Assembly (NCBI GenBank): GCA_030427205.1
Contig: JAUHXC010000012.1
Span: 62,001 to 126,000, forward strand
Reading direction: 5' to 3'
DNA: 64,000 nt
Source of the DNA: a bacterium
GTDB taxonomy: Bacteria > Myxococcota_A > Bradymonadia > UBA7976 > UBA1532
The notes beneath the pieces are model-generated. The model saw only the letters and a list, made by a program, of their open reading frames with translations, was not told the origin of the DNA and did not search any database. A program made the position numbers and the translations under genes. Below are positions 1 to 8,186 of the stretch, in pieces (the stretch's first letter is position 1; the number at the start of each line of letters is the position of its first letter).

Positions 1-1802
1 ATCCCCTGCCCGTCGTCGACCACGTCGATCCGCGCCACCCGACCGGGCATCATCGTGCGCGCGCGCGCCTCGTCGCGATCGAGCACCTCGCCCGAGACCG
101 TGACGTCGATCTGCCCGCCCTGCGGCGACGCATCGCGGGCGTTGACGACGAGGTTGACCAGCACCTGCTCGAGCTGGACCGGATCGACCCGCACCGCCAG
201 GGCGTCGACATCGACCCGCACGTCGACGCGACAGCTGTTGCCCGCGACACGGCTCAGCAACGGCTGCGCCTTCTGAGCCAGCGTCACCAGATCGATCGTC
301 CGCGCCCCGCCCGGCCGTTGGCGGGCCAGACCGAGCATGGAGCGAACGAGCGTCGCGGCCCGGCCGGTCGTCTGCTCGATCCCTTCGATCTCCGCCCGCA
401 GGGGGTCGTCGGGCCGCATGTCCAGATCGAGCATCGCCGTATGGCCCACGATCGCGGCCAGCAGGTTGTTGAAGTCGTGGGCCAGCCCCGCCGCGAAGAG
501 ACCCACCGCCTCCATCTTCTGGGATTCGATGACCTGGCGCTGCAAAGCCCGCCGGCCGGTGACGTCTTCGAGCACCACCACCATGTGCCCTTCCGGCTCG
601 GGCAGCGCCGACAGGGAGAGCTGCAACGGGATCTGAGTGCCATCCGGTCGACGGGCGTCGGCTTCGAGGCGCAGGCTGCGCCCCTCCGACAGCGCCTCGA
701 CGATCTGCGGCCAGGCCCGCCGGCGCTCCTCGATCACGAGCAGATCGCCGAAGGCCATGCCCTCGGCGCTCGCCGGCGGCAGGTCGAACATCTCGGGCGC
801 GGCCGCCCGCCAGCGCTGGATGATGCCGGCACGATCGACCGTCGCGACGCCGACCGGCAGGCGCGAGAGGATGCGTTCGGATTCCTTGAGGCCCTGCTCG
901 GCAGCCACTTGCCGGGTCACGTCGCTGCCGGTGAACCCCACGGCGAAGATCTCACCGCTCGGTCGGCGCACGGGCAGAAAGACGATGTCGAGCGTCGGTC
1001 TGCAGCTCGTCCGGGTCTCGAACGTCATCCGCCGCTCGACGGTGTGCCCCTGCCAGACTTTCTCCCGGGCCCGCAGGTAGTAGTCGAAGAAGCTCCGATC
1101 GAAGATGTCGAACATGCGCGCGCCGACCTCGGGCGCGCTCCACCCCATGTTCTCGGCGTAGCCCACGGCGACATCGTTGAACCACAGGAGACGATGATCG
1201 GGATCGATGAGCGCAAACGCCGATCGGCTGCCGCGCAGCATCGCCCTGAAGCCAGCGTCCGAGCGCACGAGGGCCTCGCCGGTCTGTCGAATGCCTGTCG
1301 AGTCCAGCACCAGCGTCGTGAACGGATGATCGTCCCCGACCGGCGGGTCGAAGACGGTCACCAACCGCATCCAGCGCGGGCGCTGCGCGGCGTCGATCAC
1401 CCGCACCTCGTAGGTCAGGGTCTCCTGCTCGATCGCGCTGGTGGTGATCCGGTCGTGCAGCGCCTCGGGCTTCTCGATTCGCAGCTTGCGGGCCATCGCG
1501 GTCGTATCGCCCGGGTTCTCCGGATCGAGGCCCAGGAGCTCCGCGAGCTGCGGGCTCATCCACTCGACGTGGCCGACGCCGTCGGCGTCGTAATGGCCAC
1601 CGAAGAGCCCGCCGGGCAAGGCGTCGATGGTGCGCAGGACCCGTCGGGGCACGCTCGGCCGGCGGGCCGGCGCAGCGGTGAAGCAGGTCTCGGCCCGAGT
1701 CAGCAAGTCGGCGACAGCCGCGCGCCCTTCGGGGGTCAGCTGCCGCTCGGTCAAGAGCGCCAGCAGCTCGTCCCGCAGGGCCTGGTCGCTCGGATCGGGC
1801 AC
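1..1802 (-). CDS. PAS-domain sensor histidine kinase, 3' end cut by window
   Basis: Hybrid or two-component sensor kinase, predicted cytoplasmic because no membrane segment is visible. Reading from the GTG at 1802 (preceded by GGAGAG), the protein has three PAS-like segments at about residues 45-155, 165-285 and 290-410, then a dimerisation/phosphoacceptor helix with the H-box 'GLAHDFNNLL' (His about 442), and the start of an HATPase domain with the N-box 'NLVVNARDAS' (Asn about 554) and the beginning of the G1 box 'VVDDGQG', where the window ends. The HDFNN form of the H-box is typical of NtrB-like/HisKA kinases that often carry a C-terminal receiver, which would lie outside the window. It is divergent from the MoxR operon, with about 100 bp between them. 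The kinase call is firm; the ligand and the response regulator cannot be seen. Confidence 0.9.
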   Translation of the reverse strand, partial: MPDPSDQALRDELLALLTERQLTPEGRAAVADLLTRAETCFTAAPARRPSVPRRVLRTIDALPGGLFGGHYDADGVGHVEWMSPQLAELLGLDPENPGDTTAMARKLRIEKPEALHDRITTSAIEQETLTYEVRVIDAAQRPRWMRLVTVFDPPVGDDHPFTTLVLDSTGIRQTGEALVRSDAGFRAMLRGSRSAFALIDPDHRLLWFNDVAVGYAENMGWSAPEVGARMFDIFDRSFFDYYLRAREKVWQGHTVERRMTFETRTSCRPTLDIVFLPVRRPSGEIFAVGFTGSDVTRQVAAEQGLKESERILSRLPVGVATVDRAGIIQRWRAAAPEMFDLPPASAEGMAFGDLLVIEERRRAWPQIVEALSEGRSLRLEADARRPDGTQIPLQLSLSALPEPEGHMVVVLEDVTGRRALQRQVIESQKMEAVGLFAAGLAHDFNNLLAAIVGHTAMLDLDMRPDDPLRAEIEGIEQTTGRAATLVRSMLGLARQRPGGARTIDLVTLAQKAQPLLSRVAGNSCRVDVRVDVDALAVRVDPVQLEQVLVNLVVNARDASPQGGQIDVTVSGEVLDRDEARARTMMPGRVARIDVVDDGQG

Positions 1803-1853
1803 GCTCTCTCCATCAAGTTCGTCGAGGCAGTGTAGCGCCCTGGTTCACGGTGG

Positions 1854-1883
1854 TCGACGCTGCCGACTCGAATCCGGCATAAT
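1854..1883 (+). promoter_or_regulatory. candidate sigma-70-type promoter of the MoxR operon
   Basis: TCGACG (1854-1859, four of six matches to TTGACA), an 18-bp spacer, then CATAAT (1878-1883, five of six matches to TATAAT), 25 bp before the ATG at 1908. It lies in the short divergent region between the kinase and the MoxR gene. This is pattern matching only. Confidence 0.35.
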
Positions 1884-1907
1884 CCGCCCGCCGCCACCGC
1901 CCCGAGG

Positions 1908-2738
1908 ATGCCCGTGTTCGCCAACTTCACCGGAACCGCAGACTACATCGCCTCCATCGAGCTGCAGGAGGCGGTCAACGTCGCCCTGGCCCTGCAGCGT
2001 CCGCTGCTCGTCAAGGGCGAGCCGGGCACCGGCAAGACGCTGCTCGCCGAGGCGGTGGCCCAGGCGCTCGATCGCCCGCTGTTCACCTGGCACGTCAAGA
2101 GCACCAGCCGCGCGCAGGACGGGCTGTATGTCTACGACGCGGTCCAGCGCCTGCACGACAGCCGGTTCGAGGACCGCGACGTCGACGACATCCGCCAGTA
2201 CATCCGCTTTGGCGGCCTCGGGCAGTCGTTCCTCAGCCCCGACCCGTCGGTGGTGCTCATCGACGAGATCGACAAGGCCGACCTCGAGTTCCCCAACGAC
2301 CTGCTGCACGAGCTCGATCGGATGAGCTTCACCGTGCTCGAGACCGGCGATCGGCACGAGGCGACGCACCGGCCGCTGGTCATCATCACCAGCAACAACG
2401 AGAAAGAGCTGCCCGACGCCTTCCTGCGGCGCTGCATCTTCCACTTCATCGCCTTCCCCGACGAGGCGCTGATGGCGCGCATCGTCAAGGTGCACCACCC
2501 GGCGGTGCGCGAGACGCTCGTACAGGAGGCCATCGCCCGCTTCTACTGGCTGCGCACCCTGCCCGAGCTGCGCAAGCGGCCCTCGACCAGCGAGCTCATC
2601 GACTGGATCGGCGCGCTCGTGAAGGGCGGGGTCGACCCGGACCAGCTCGCCGAGCGGGTGCCGTACCTCGGCACGCTGATCAAGAAGGAGCAGGATCTCG
2701 ATACGCTCGCCCGCTTCGAAGCGCGGAGGCGCCGGTGA
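1908..2738 (+). CDS. MoxR-family AAA+ ATPase
   Basis: AAA+ ATPase of the MoxR class, 276 residues. Walker A 'GEPGTGKT' at residues 37-44, Walker B 'VVLIDEID' at 115-122, and a sensor-1/arginine-finger stretch 'TSNNEKELPDAFLRRC' at about 161-176. MoxR proteins act as chaperone-like remodelers, usually together with a von Willebrand A protein, to insert cofactors or mature complexes. Here the stop overlaps the start of exactly such a VWA partner (GTGA overlap at 2735-2738), so the two are translationally coupled. ATG at 1908 has a GAGG Shine-Dalgarno just upstream. The client of the complex is not evident from neighbours. A role in conflict or stress systems of the YehL/YehP type is possible but is inference. 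Confidence 0.93.
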   Translation: MPVFANFTGTADYIASIELQEAVNVALALQRPLLVKGEPGTGKTLLAEAVAQALDRPLFTWHVKSTSRAQDGLYVYDAVQRLHDSRFEDRDVDDIRQYIRFGGLGQSFLSPDPSVVLIDEIDKADLEFPNDLLHELDRMSFTVLETGDRHEATHRPLVIITSNNEKELPDAFLRRCIFHFIAFPDEALMARIVKVHHPAVRETLVQEAIARFYWLRTLPELRKRPSTSELIDWIGALVKGGVDPDQLAERVPYLGTLIKKEQDLDTLARFEARRRR

Positions 2739-3946
2739 GCGCGCCAGGGGCAGCCGAGGCGGGCCCCGCGGGCGAGACCCTCTTCCTCGACTTCTTCTAT
2801 CTGCTGCGCAAAGTCGGGCTGCCGGTCTCGTCCCGCGAGTGGCTGACCTTCATCGAGGCGCTCGACAAGGGGCTCGTCGCCGCCGATCTCTACCGCTTCT
2901 ACGCGCTGGCCCGGGCGACGCTGGTCAAGGACGAGAAGCACTACGACCTCTTCGATCAGTGCTTTACGCACTTCTTCGCCGGCGCGCGGCCGCCCCGGGC
3001 GTTCGAGAAGGCGCTCGACGAGTGGCTCTCCGAGCCGCTGCCCATCCCCCAGCTGTCGGAAGAAGAGCTCGCGGCCCTCGAGCAGTACGGCCTCGACGAG
3101 CTGCGCGAGATGTTCGAAGAGCGCATGCGCGAGCAGGACGAGCGCCACGACGGCGGCAACCGCTGGATCGGCACGGGCGGCACCAGCCCGTTCGGGCACT
3201 CGGGACAACACCCGGCCGGCATTCGGGTCGGCGGCAGCGGCGGCGGGCGGCGCGCGGTTCAGGTGGCGGCCAAGCGGCGCTTCCGGGCCTACCGCACCGA
3301 CATCGTGCTCGAGACCCGCCAGCTGTCGGTGGCGCTGCGCAAGCTGCGCCGCCTGGGCCGGGACGGCCGGCGCACCGAGGTCGACATCGACCACACCATC
3401 GACGCCACCGCGCGCAACGCCGGCGACATCGAGGTGGTGATGGCGCCGCCGCGGGAGAACCGGCTCAAGGTCCTCTTGCTGATGGACGTCGGCGGCTCGA
3501 TGGATCCCTTCGCGCGGCTGGTCAGCCGTCTCTTCAGCGCCGCGCATCAGGCGACGCATTTTCGAGAGTTCCACGCCTTCTATTTTCACAACTGCGTCTA
3601 CGACAAGGTCTATCGCGACGCGCTGATGCTCGACGGCCTGTCGACGCTCGAGCTGATGCGCTGGCTGCAGCCCGAGACGCGCCTGATCGTCGTCGGCGAC
3701 GCGCACATGGCGCCCTACGAGTTGTCCGCCACCTACGGCGCGATCGACTACTGGCAGCAGAACGAAGTGACCGGGCAGGCCTGGCTGCAGCGCCTCGGCG
3801 ATCACTTTCGCCATCGGGCCTGGCTCAACCCCATCGAGAAGCGATGGTGGATGCACCCCACCATCACCGCGATCGGCGAGGTCTTCCCGATGTTCGAGCT
3901 GACGCTGGAGGGTCTGGGTGAAGCCATCGAGCACCTCACCGCCTGA
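2735..3946 (+). CDS. CoxE-like VWA-domain protein
   Basis: 403-residue VWA protein of the CoxE-like family, the standard partner of MoxR ATPases. The N-terminal 130 residues are helical and charged; residues 140-180 are a Gly/Arg-rich linker; the C-terminal VWA domain starts near residue 243 and contains the metal-site motif as 'LLLMDVGGSMDPF' (Asp251), a DxGxS variant of the canonical DxSxS. A conserved 'AHMAPYEL' segment follows. No signal peptide, so cytoplasmic. The GTG start overlaps the MoxR stop by four bases, and the next gene starts inside this gene's 3' end (GTG at 3918). The family assignment is strong. The substrate of the MoxR-VWA pair is unknown, although family members mature molybdenum or copper enzymes such as CO dehydrogenase. 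Confidence 0.88.
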   Translation: MSAPGAAEAGPAGETLFLDFFYLLRKVGLPVSSREWLTFIEALDKGLVAADLYRFYALARATLVKDEKHYDLFDQCFTHFFAGARPPRAFEKALDEWLSEPLPIPQLSEEELAALEQYGLDELREMFEERMREQDERHDGGNRWIGTGGTSPFGHSGQHPAGIRVGGSGGGRRAVQVAAKRRFRAYRTDIVLETRQLSVALRKLRRLGRDGRRTEVDIDHTIDATARNAGDIEVVMAPPRENRLKVLLLMDVGGSMDPFARLVSRLFSAAHQATHFREFHAFYFHNCVYDKVYRDALMLDGLSTLELMRWLQPETRLIVVGDAHMAPYELSATYGAIDYWQQNEVTGQAWLQRLGDHFRHRAWLNPIEKRWWMHPTITAIGEVFPMFELTLEGLGEAIEHLTA

Positions 3947-5027
3947 GGCGCCGAACGCCGCCTCGGTGCGCAGCGCGCTCGAAGAGGCCCGCACCCAGCT
4001 GAGCCAGATGCGGCCGGGTCGGCTCACCGACGGCTCGTGGTTTCAGAGCATCCTGCAGCGCAGCGCCCGGCGGCATATCGAGCGCCGCGCCCGCATGGAC
4101 ATCGGCGCCGCCTGGCGCGAGGCGCACCCCGAGCTCGAGCCCCCGCGGCTCATGGAGCGGGTGGTCCAGCGTTCGGCCCGCCGCGCCGCGGTGGTCGGCG
4201 GCACATCGGGCGCCCTGATCAGCGCCGCCGAGCTGGCGGCCATCGGCACCCTCGGCTCGACGATCAGCGCCGCGTTTCTCATGGTGCTGGCCGAGTTGGC
4301 GGTGATCGAGCGCATCCAGGCGCGCATGATCTTCACGCTGTCCGACCTGCACGGGCACAGCATCTCGCCCGATGATCTGCACGACATCGGGCACCTCTAC
4401 GGCAACGTGCTCAAGGTCAAGGGCGCGACCCGCGCCGCCGCGTGGGGCCGGGACGGCGCGGTGGCGCTCTTCCGCATCATCGGCGTGCGCTTCATGCAGC
4501 GGGCCTTCGTCCGCTACAGCGTGCCCGTGCTGTCCATCGGGCTCGGCAGCGGCATGAACTACCTCATGACCCGCTCGCTGGGCCGCCACGCCCGGCGGAA
4601 TCTCGGGCAGCGCAGCCACGCCGACCGCAAGCTCGCGCTCGTCGACGACCACGAAGACGCGCTGCGCCGGCTGCTGCTCGGGCTGATGGGCATGATGGCC
4701 GCGGTCGACGGCCGGATCGACCGCCGCGAGCGCGATCTGCTGCGCCGCTCGCTCGATCGGCTCGCGGCCGATGGCACCCCGCGAGAAGAGCTGCTCGACG
4801 CGCTGACCGCGCCCGAGGAGACCCTCTACGCGAGCCTGGAAGCGCTGGGCGACGACCACGAGTTCCGCGAGGTCGTGCTCGAGCTGCTGGCGCTGATGGC
4901 CGTGAGCGACGGCAGCCTCGTGCCCGCCGAACTCGCCTTGCTCGACCGGATCTCCCAGGTCTGCGCGGTGCCCTTCGACGAAGCCGATCTGCGGGCGCGG
5001 TACCGCAGCTTCCTCCGGGATACCTGA
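3918..5027 (+). CDS. EcsC/TerB-like protein, third gene of the MoxR-VWA operon
   Basis: 369-residue protein overlapping the VWA gene by 29 bases in a different frame. Residues about 85-135 form a hydrophobic Gly/Ala-rich helical hairpin ('VVGGTSGALISAAELAAIGTL'), and 145-215 continue as an EcsC-like helical region with another apolar stretch near 195. The C-terminal 140 residues are all-helical with the acidic pattern of TerB-like domains ('MAAVDGRIDRRERDLL', 'MAVSDGSLVPAEL'), where the repeated D-G-x-(I/L) turns resemble metal sites in tellurite-resistance TerB. Membrane association is likely. EcsC and TerB similarity is judged by eye only. Coupling with MoxR and VWA implies a shared complex, possibly anchoring the pair at the membrane. 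Confidence 0.7.
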   Translation: MKPSSTSPPEAPNAASVRSALEEARTQLSQMRPGRLTDGSWFQSILQRSARRHIERRARMDIGAAWREAHPELEPPRLMERVVQRSARRAAVVGGTSGALISAAELAAIGTLGSTISAAFLMVLAELAVIERIQARMIFTLSDLHGHSISPDDLHDIGHLYGNVLKVKGATRAAAWGRDGAVALFRIIGVRFMQRAFVRYSVPVLSIGLGSGMNYLMTRSLGRHARRNLGQRSHADRKLALVDDHEDALRRLLLGLMGMMAAVDGRIDRRERDLLRRSLDRLAADGTPREELLDALTAPEETLYASLEALGDDHEFREVVLELLALMAVSDGSLVPAELALLDRISQVCAVPFDEADLRARYRSFLRDT

Positions 5028-5040
5028 AACCCTGCGGGGT

Positions 5041-5772
5041 TCAGCCGCCCGGCGAACTCGGGTTCTGTGGCGGGCTCTGGTTCTGGTCGGGCGCGACGCA
5101 GCGATGCCCGAAGATGCCGAGGTCCTGGCAGATCATGCCGATCCACGAGCAGTCGAACTGCAGGATCTCCTCCTCGTCGTCGCACCACACCGCCACATTG
5201 CCATCGCAGCGGCCGAACCAGTCGACCCCGGGGCATGGATCCGCCGGTTCGGCGGGCTGCTCGGGCGGCTGATCTTCCGGGGGCAGGTCCGGCGCCGGGT
5301 CGGGCTCACGCTCGGGTGGCGGATCGGGCTCGCGCTCTGGCGGCTGATCTTCCGGCGGGCCGCCGGCCCGATCGGGCACGCAGTAGTAGCCGATGTCTTC
5401 GTCGATGTAGTCGCAGACCAGCCCTTCGTCGGCGCAGTCGTAGGCGTACAGCTGCCCTTCGTCCGCTTCGCACCAGACGGCCAGCGTCCCGTGGCATACG
5501 CCGAGGAAGTCGATGCCCATGCAGTCGTCGGTCGGCTGCCCCTCTTCGGGCGGCGGCTCGGCTTCCGGTTGGTCCGGCGGCGGCTCGTTCGGCCGATCGG
5601 GATCGGGCCCCGCCGGGGGCGTGCCGGGCTTGTCCGGCGGCGGCGGCGGTGGGATACCGCCGGTCGAGGCATCCCCGCCGGGCAGCGGCGTGCCGTCGGC
5701 ACACGCCGCGCACAGCGCCAGGGCCGGGACCAGGATCATCCAGCGAAGCGCTCGCTCGACCACGCGCGGCAT
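5041..5772 (-). CDS. secreted lipoprotein with two 6-Cys modules
   Basis: 243-residue predicted lipoprotein. The ATG at 5772 is preceded by GAGGAGGG and followed by a signal peptide ending in the lipobox 'LCAAC' (Cys24). The mature protein alternates Pro/Glu/Asp-rich spacers ('PPPEREPDPPPE') with two homologous modules of about 50 residues, each with six cysteines in the same spacing and the signature 'D(F/W)xGxCxGxxAVWC'. Two such modules suggest an internal duplication giving disulfide-bonded surface domains; the spacers look like wall- or matrix-spanning linkers. It converges with the TerB-like gene (13 bp apart). Function is unknown; similar 'W-x-C' modules are common on myxobacterial surface proteins. 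Confidence 0.8.
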   Translation of the reverse strand: MPRVVERALRWMILVPALALCAACADGTPLPGGDASTGGIPPPPPPDKPGTPPAGPDPDRPNEPPPDQPEAEPPPEEGQPTDDCMGIDFLGVCHGTLAVWCEADEGQLYAYDCADEGLVCDYIDEDIGYYCVPDRAGGPPEDQPPEREPDPPPEREPDPAPDLPPEDQPPEQPAEPADPCPGVDWFGRCDGNVAVWCDDEEEILQFDCSWIGMICQDLGIFGHRCVAPDQNQSPPQNPSSPGG

Positions 5773-5897
5773 GTGCCCTCCTCGGCGTCGGTGACGGCGA
5801 CGCCCCAGGCTACCATCGCTCGCATTGTAGATCACCGGCGCGACGGCAGCCCGCGACAGCCGGGCCGCTTGCTGCGCTGCGATCCCGGCGTCGCCGC

Positions 5898-7427
5898 TCA
5901 GACCGGCGTCACCCCGTGCTTGCGGTGATCGGGCAGGCGGTAGCCCTCGCGATAGAAGGCGAAGCGCCGGATCAGCTCGTCGCGCAGGTGATCACCCGCC
6001 ACGATCGCGTCGATGACCAGCTCGGAGGCCAGCTTGACGATGTCGACGTCGGCGGCGTACTCGGCCCGTTTCTGGGCGACGTACGCCTCGCGCTCCCCCT
6101 CGGGCAGCTCGGCGATCTTCTTGGCGAAGACGGCATTGACCGCCGCCTCGGGCCCCATCACGGCGATCATCGCCTGGGGCAGCGCGATGGTGCAGTCGGG
6201 GTCGAAGCCGGGCCCGCACATCGCGTAGAGCCCCGCGCCATAGGCCTTGCGCACGACCACGGAGATACGCGGCACGGTCGCCGAGCTCATCGCCGAGATC
6301 ATCTTGGCCCCGTGCCGGATGATGCCTTCACGCTCGACCTTGCTGCCGATCATGAACCCGGGCACGTCGGCGAGGTACAGCAGCGGGATGTTGAACGCGT
6401 CGCAGAGGTTGATGAAGCGCGCGGCCTTGTCGGCCGAGTCGACGAAGAGCACCCCGCCCTTCTGGCGCGGGTTGTTCGCCAGAATGCCGACCGGGTGGCC
6501 GTTCAACCGGGCAAGGCCTGTGACCAGCTCCTTCGCGAACCGTTGCTTGATCTCGAGGAACGAGTCGGCGTCGACCAGCGCTTCGATCACCTTCTTGATG
6601 TCGAAGAGCTTGTTCTGGGCCGGCGGCACGATCGCGTCGATGCCCGGGTTCTCCACCGGCTCGGCCCCGGCGGCCTGCGGCGGCATGGCGCTGTAGTTGC
6701 CCGGGAAGTAGGCCAGATACCGCTGGCACCACTCGAGGGCCTCGGGCTCGGTCTTGACCAGCACATCGCCGCAGCCCGACTCACCGGTGTGCATGCGCGC
6801 GCCGCCCATCTCTTCGAGGGTGACCGTCTCGCCGATGACCATCTCGGCCATGCGCGGGCTGCCGAGGTACATGCTGGCGTTCTTGTTGACCATCACGACC
6901 ACATCGCAGAACGCGGGGATATACGCCCCGCCCGCCGCCGACGGACCGAACAACAGGCACACCTGCGGCACGAGGCCGCTCATCTGCACCTGATTGTAGA
7001 AGATCTTCCCGGCGCCACGCCGCCCGGGGAACATCTCCACCTGGTCGGTGATGCGGGCCCCGGCCGAGTCGACGAGATACAGCATCGGGCAGCGCCGCTT
7101 GAGGGCGACCTCCTGGATGCGAATGATCTTCTCGACGGTGCGCTTGCCCCACGAGCCGGCCTTGACCGTGCTGTCGTTGGCCATGATCGCGACCGGGCGC
7201 CCGTCGATCCGACCCAGGCCGGTCACGACGCCGTCGGCGGGCAGGTCGCCGGCGAGCACGTTGGCCAGCGCGCCGTCTTCGACGAAGGTGCCCGCGTCGA
7301 GCAGTCGGGCGAGCCGGTCGCGCGCGAAGAGCTTGCCCTTCGCCGCGTTGGCCTCGTGATACTTGGGCTTGCCGCCGGCTTCGACGGTCTGCAGCAGTTC
7401 GGTCAGGGTTTCGGACGTCGTCGACAC
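5898..7427 (-). CDS. acyl-CoA carboxylase carboxyltransferase (beta) subunit
   Basis: Biotin-dependent carboxyltransferase subunit of the propionyl-/acetyl-/methylcrotonyl-CoA carboxylase family; it moves CO2 from carboxybiotin to an acyl-CoA. About 509 residues, the family's usual length. Visible landmarks include 'LYLVDSAGARI', 'GPSAAGGAYIPAF', 'CGDVLVKTEPEALEW', 'GILANNPRQKGGVLFVDSADKAARFI', 'LADVPGFMIG', 'RKAYGAGLYAMCG' and the C-terminal 'QKRAEYAADVDIVKLASELVIDAIV'. An ATG 15 bases upstream (7442) is open, but GTG at 7427 has a GGAGGA Shine-Dalgarno at ideal spacing, so it is preferred. No biotin carboxylase or carrier gene is nearby, so its partner and precise substrate (propionyl-CoA versus another) cannot be settled here. 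Confidence 0.92.
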   Translation of the reverse strand: MSTTSETLTELLQTVEAGGKPKYHEANAAKGKLFARDRLARLLDAGTFVEDGALANVLAGDLPADGVVTGLGRIDGRPVAIMANDSTVKAGSWGKRTVEKIIRIQEVALKRRCPMLYLVDSAGARITDQVEMFPGRRGAGKIFYNQVQMSGLVPQVCLLFGPSAAGGAYIPAFCDVVVMVNKNASMYLGSPRMAEMVIGETVTLEEMGGARMHTGESGCGDVLVKTEPEALEWCQRYLAYFPGNYSAMPPQAAGAEPVENPGIDAIVPPAQNKLFDIKKVIEALVDADSFLEIKQRFAKELVTGLARLNGHPVGILANNPRQKGGVLFVDSADKAARFINLCDAFNIPLLYLADVPGFMIGSKVEREGIIRHGAKMISAMSSATVPRISVVVRKAYGAGLYAMCGPGFDPDCTIALPQAMIAVMGPEAAVNAVFAKKIAELPEGEREAYVAQKRAEYAADVDIVKLASELVIDAIVAGDHLRDELIRRFAFYREGYRLPDHRKHGVTPV

Positions 7428-7530
7428 CGGGCGTTCCTCCATGCGCTGAGGTCGGCTCGGATTAGCACAGTCGGGGCTGACGGCATAGGGGAACCGAGCG
7501 GCGAATCGGGGCGGTCGCGGACACTTGGCC

Positions 7531-7561
7531 TTGGTCCTCCCCTAGTCTCATGCGATAGACT
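7531..7561 (+). promoter_or_regulatory. candidate promoter of the Uma2 gene
   Basis: TTGGTC (7531-7536) and TAGACT (7556-7561) with a 19-bp spacer, ending only 7 bp before the ATG at 7569, so the transcript would be leaderless or nearly so. No clear Shine-Dalgarno is present before this start, consistent with that reading. Pattern match only. Confidence 0.3.
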
Positions 7562-7568
7562 CACGGGC

Positions 7569-8180
7569 ATGGAGGTCATCACCCCAGTGCATGCACACGC
7601 GTATTCATCGGTCACCGAGGCCGAGTACCTGGCCATCGACGGGGCCAGCGCACGCAAGTACGAACTCATCGACGGGCGGCTGTACGCGATGGCCGGCGCG
7701 CCGGCCGACCACAATCACATCAGCGGCAGTATCTACATGGCGCTGCGCACGCGACTGAGCGGCCGACCGTGCACACCGTTCAACAGCGATCAGCGGGTCT
7801 ACATCCGCTCCACGGCCAGCTATGTCTACCCGGATGTCAGCGTCGCCTGCGCGCCCTTCTCGTGGCTGGACGACAAGCGACTGACCATGGCCGACCCGCG
7901 GCTGGTCTGCGAGGTATTGTCCGACAGTACGCGAGACGTGGACGAGGGCCCGAAGTGGAAGGCCTATCAGAGCATCTCGGCCCTGCAGGACATGCTGTTC
8001 GTGCACGTCACGTCTCGCGTGGTCGAGCATTTCCACCGCGTAGCGGACGATCAATGGCTGATGACCCGGATCGCCGACCAGGGTGCGGTCGAGTTGAAGA
8101 CCTTCGGCTTCTCCCTGCCGCTCGTCGAGATCTATGACGGCCTGGATGTCATCCGCGGCCTGACGCACCCCGAAGCCTGA
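7569..8180 (+). CDS. Uma2-family (DUF820) putative restriction-like nuclease
   Basis: 203-residue protein of the Uma2/DUF820 family, PD-(D/E)xK-fold proteins abundant in cyanobacteria, Chloroflexota and Myxococcota. Family features seen are 'TEAEYLAIDGASARKYELIDGRLYAM' near the start (the E-x-x-x-G turn), 'NHISGSIYMALRTRL', 'YVYPDVSVAC' (the P-D of the active site), 'RLVCEVLSDSTRDVDEGPKWKAYQ' (catalytic E-V-L-S-x-S-T and K), and 'LQDMLFVHV'. All key residues appear intact. It stands alone between oppositely transcribed genes. Cellular role of Uma2 proteins is unsettled; a nuclease or defence-associated function is inference from fold. Confidence 0.9.
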   Translation: MEVITPVHAHAYSSVTEAEYLAIDGASARKYELIDGRLYAMAGAPADHNHISGSIYMALRTRLSGRPCTPFNSDQRVYIRSTASYVYPDVSVACAPFSWLDDKRLTMADPRLVCEVLSDSTRDVDEGPKWKAYQSISALQDMLFVHVTSRVVEHFHRVADDQWLMTRIADQGAVELKTFGFSLPLVEIYDGLDVIRGLTHPEA

Positions 8181-8186
8181 CCGACC

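Noticed and set aside
318..1835. Long plus-strand open frame opposite the histidine kinase
   Set aside because: It lacks domain logic and mirrors the kinase codons; the minus-strand frame gives clear PAS and HDFNN motifs. High G+C makes antisense frames long.
5067..7568. Open frame continuing upstream of the Uma2 gene (1037 codons in total)
   Set aside because: Only the part from ATG 7569 resembles a protein family; the rest is antisense to the lipoprotein and carboxyltransferase.
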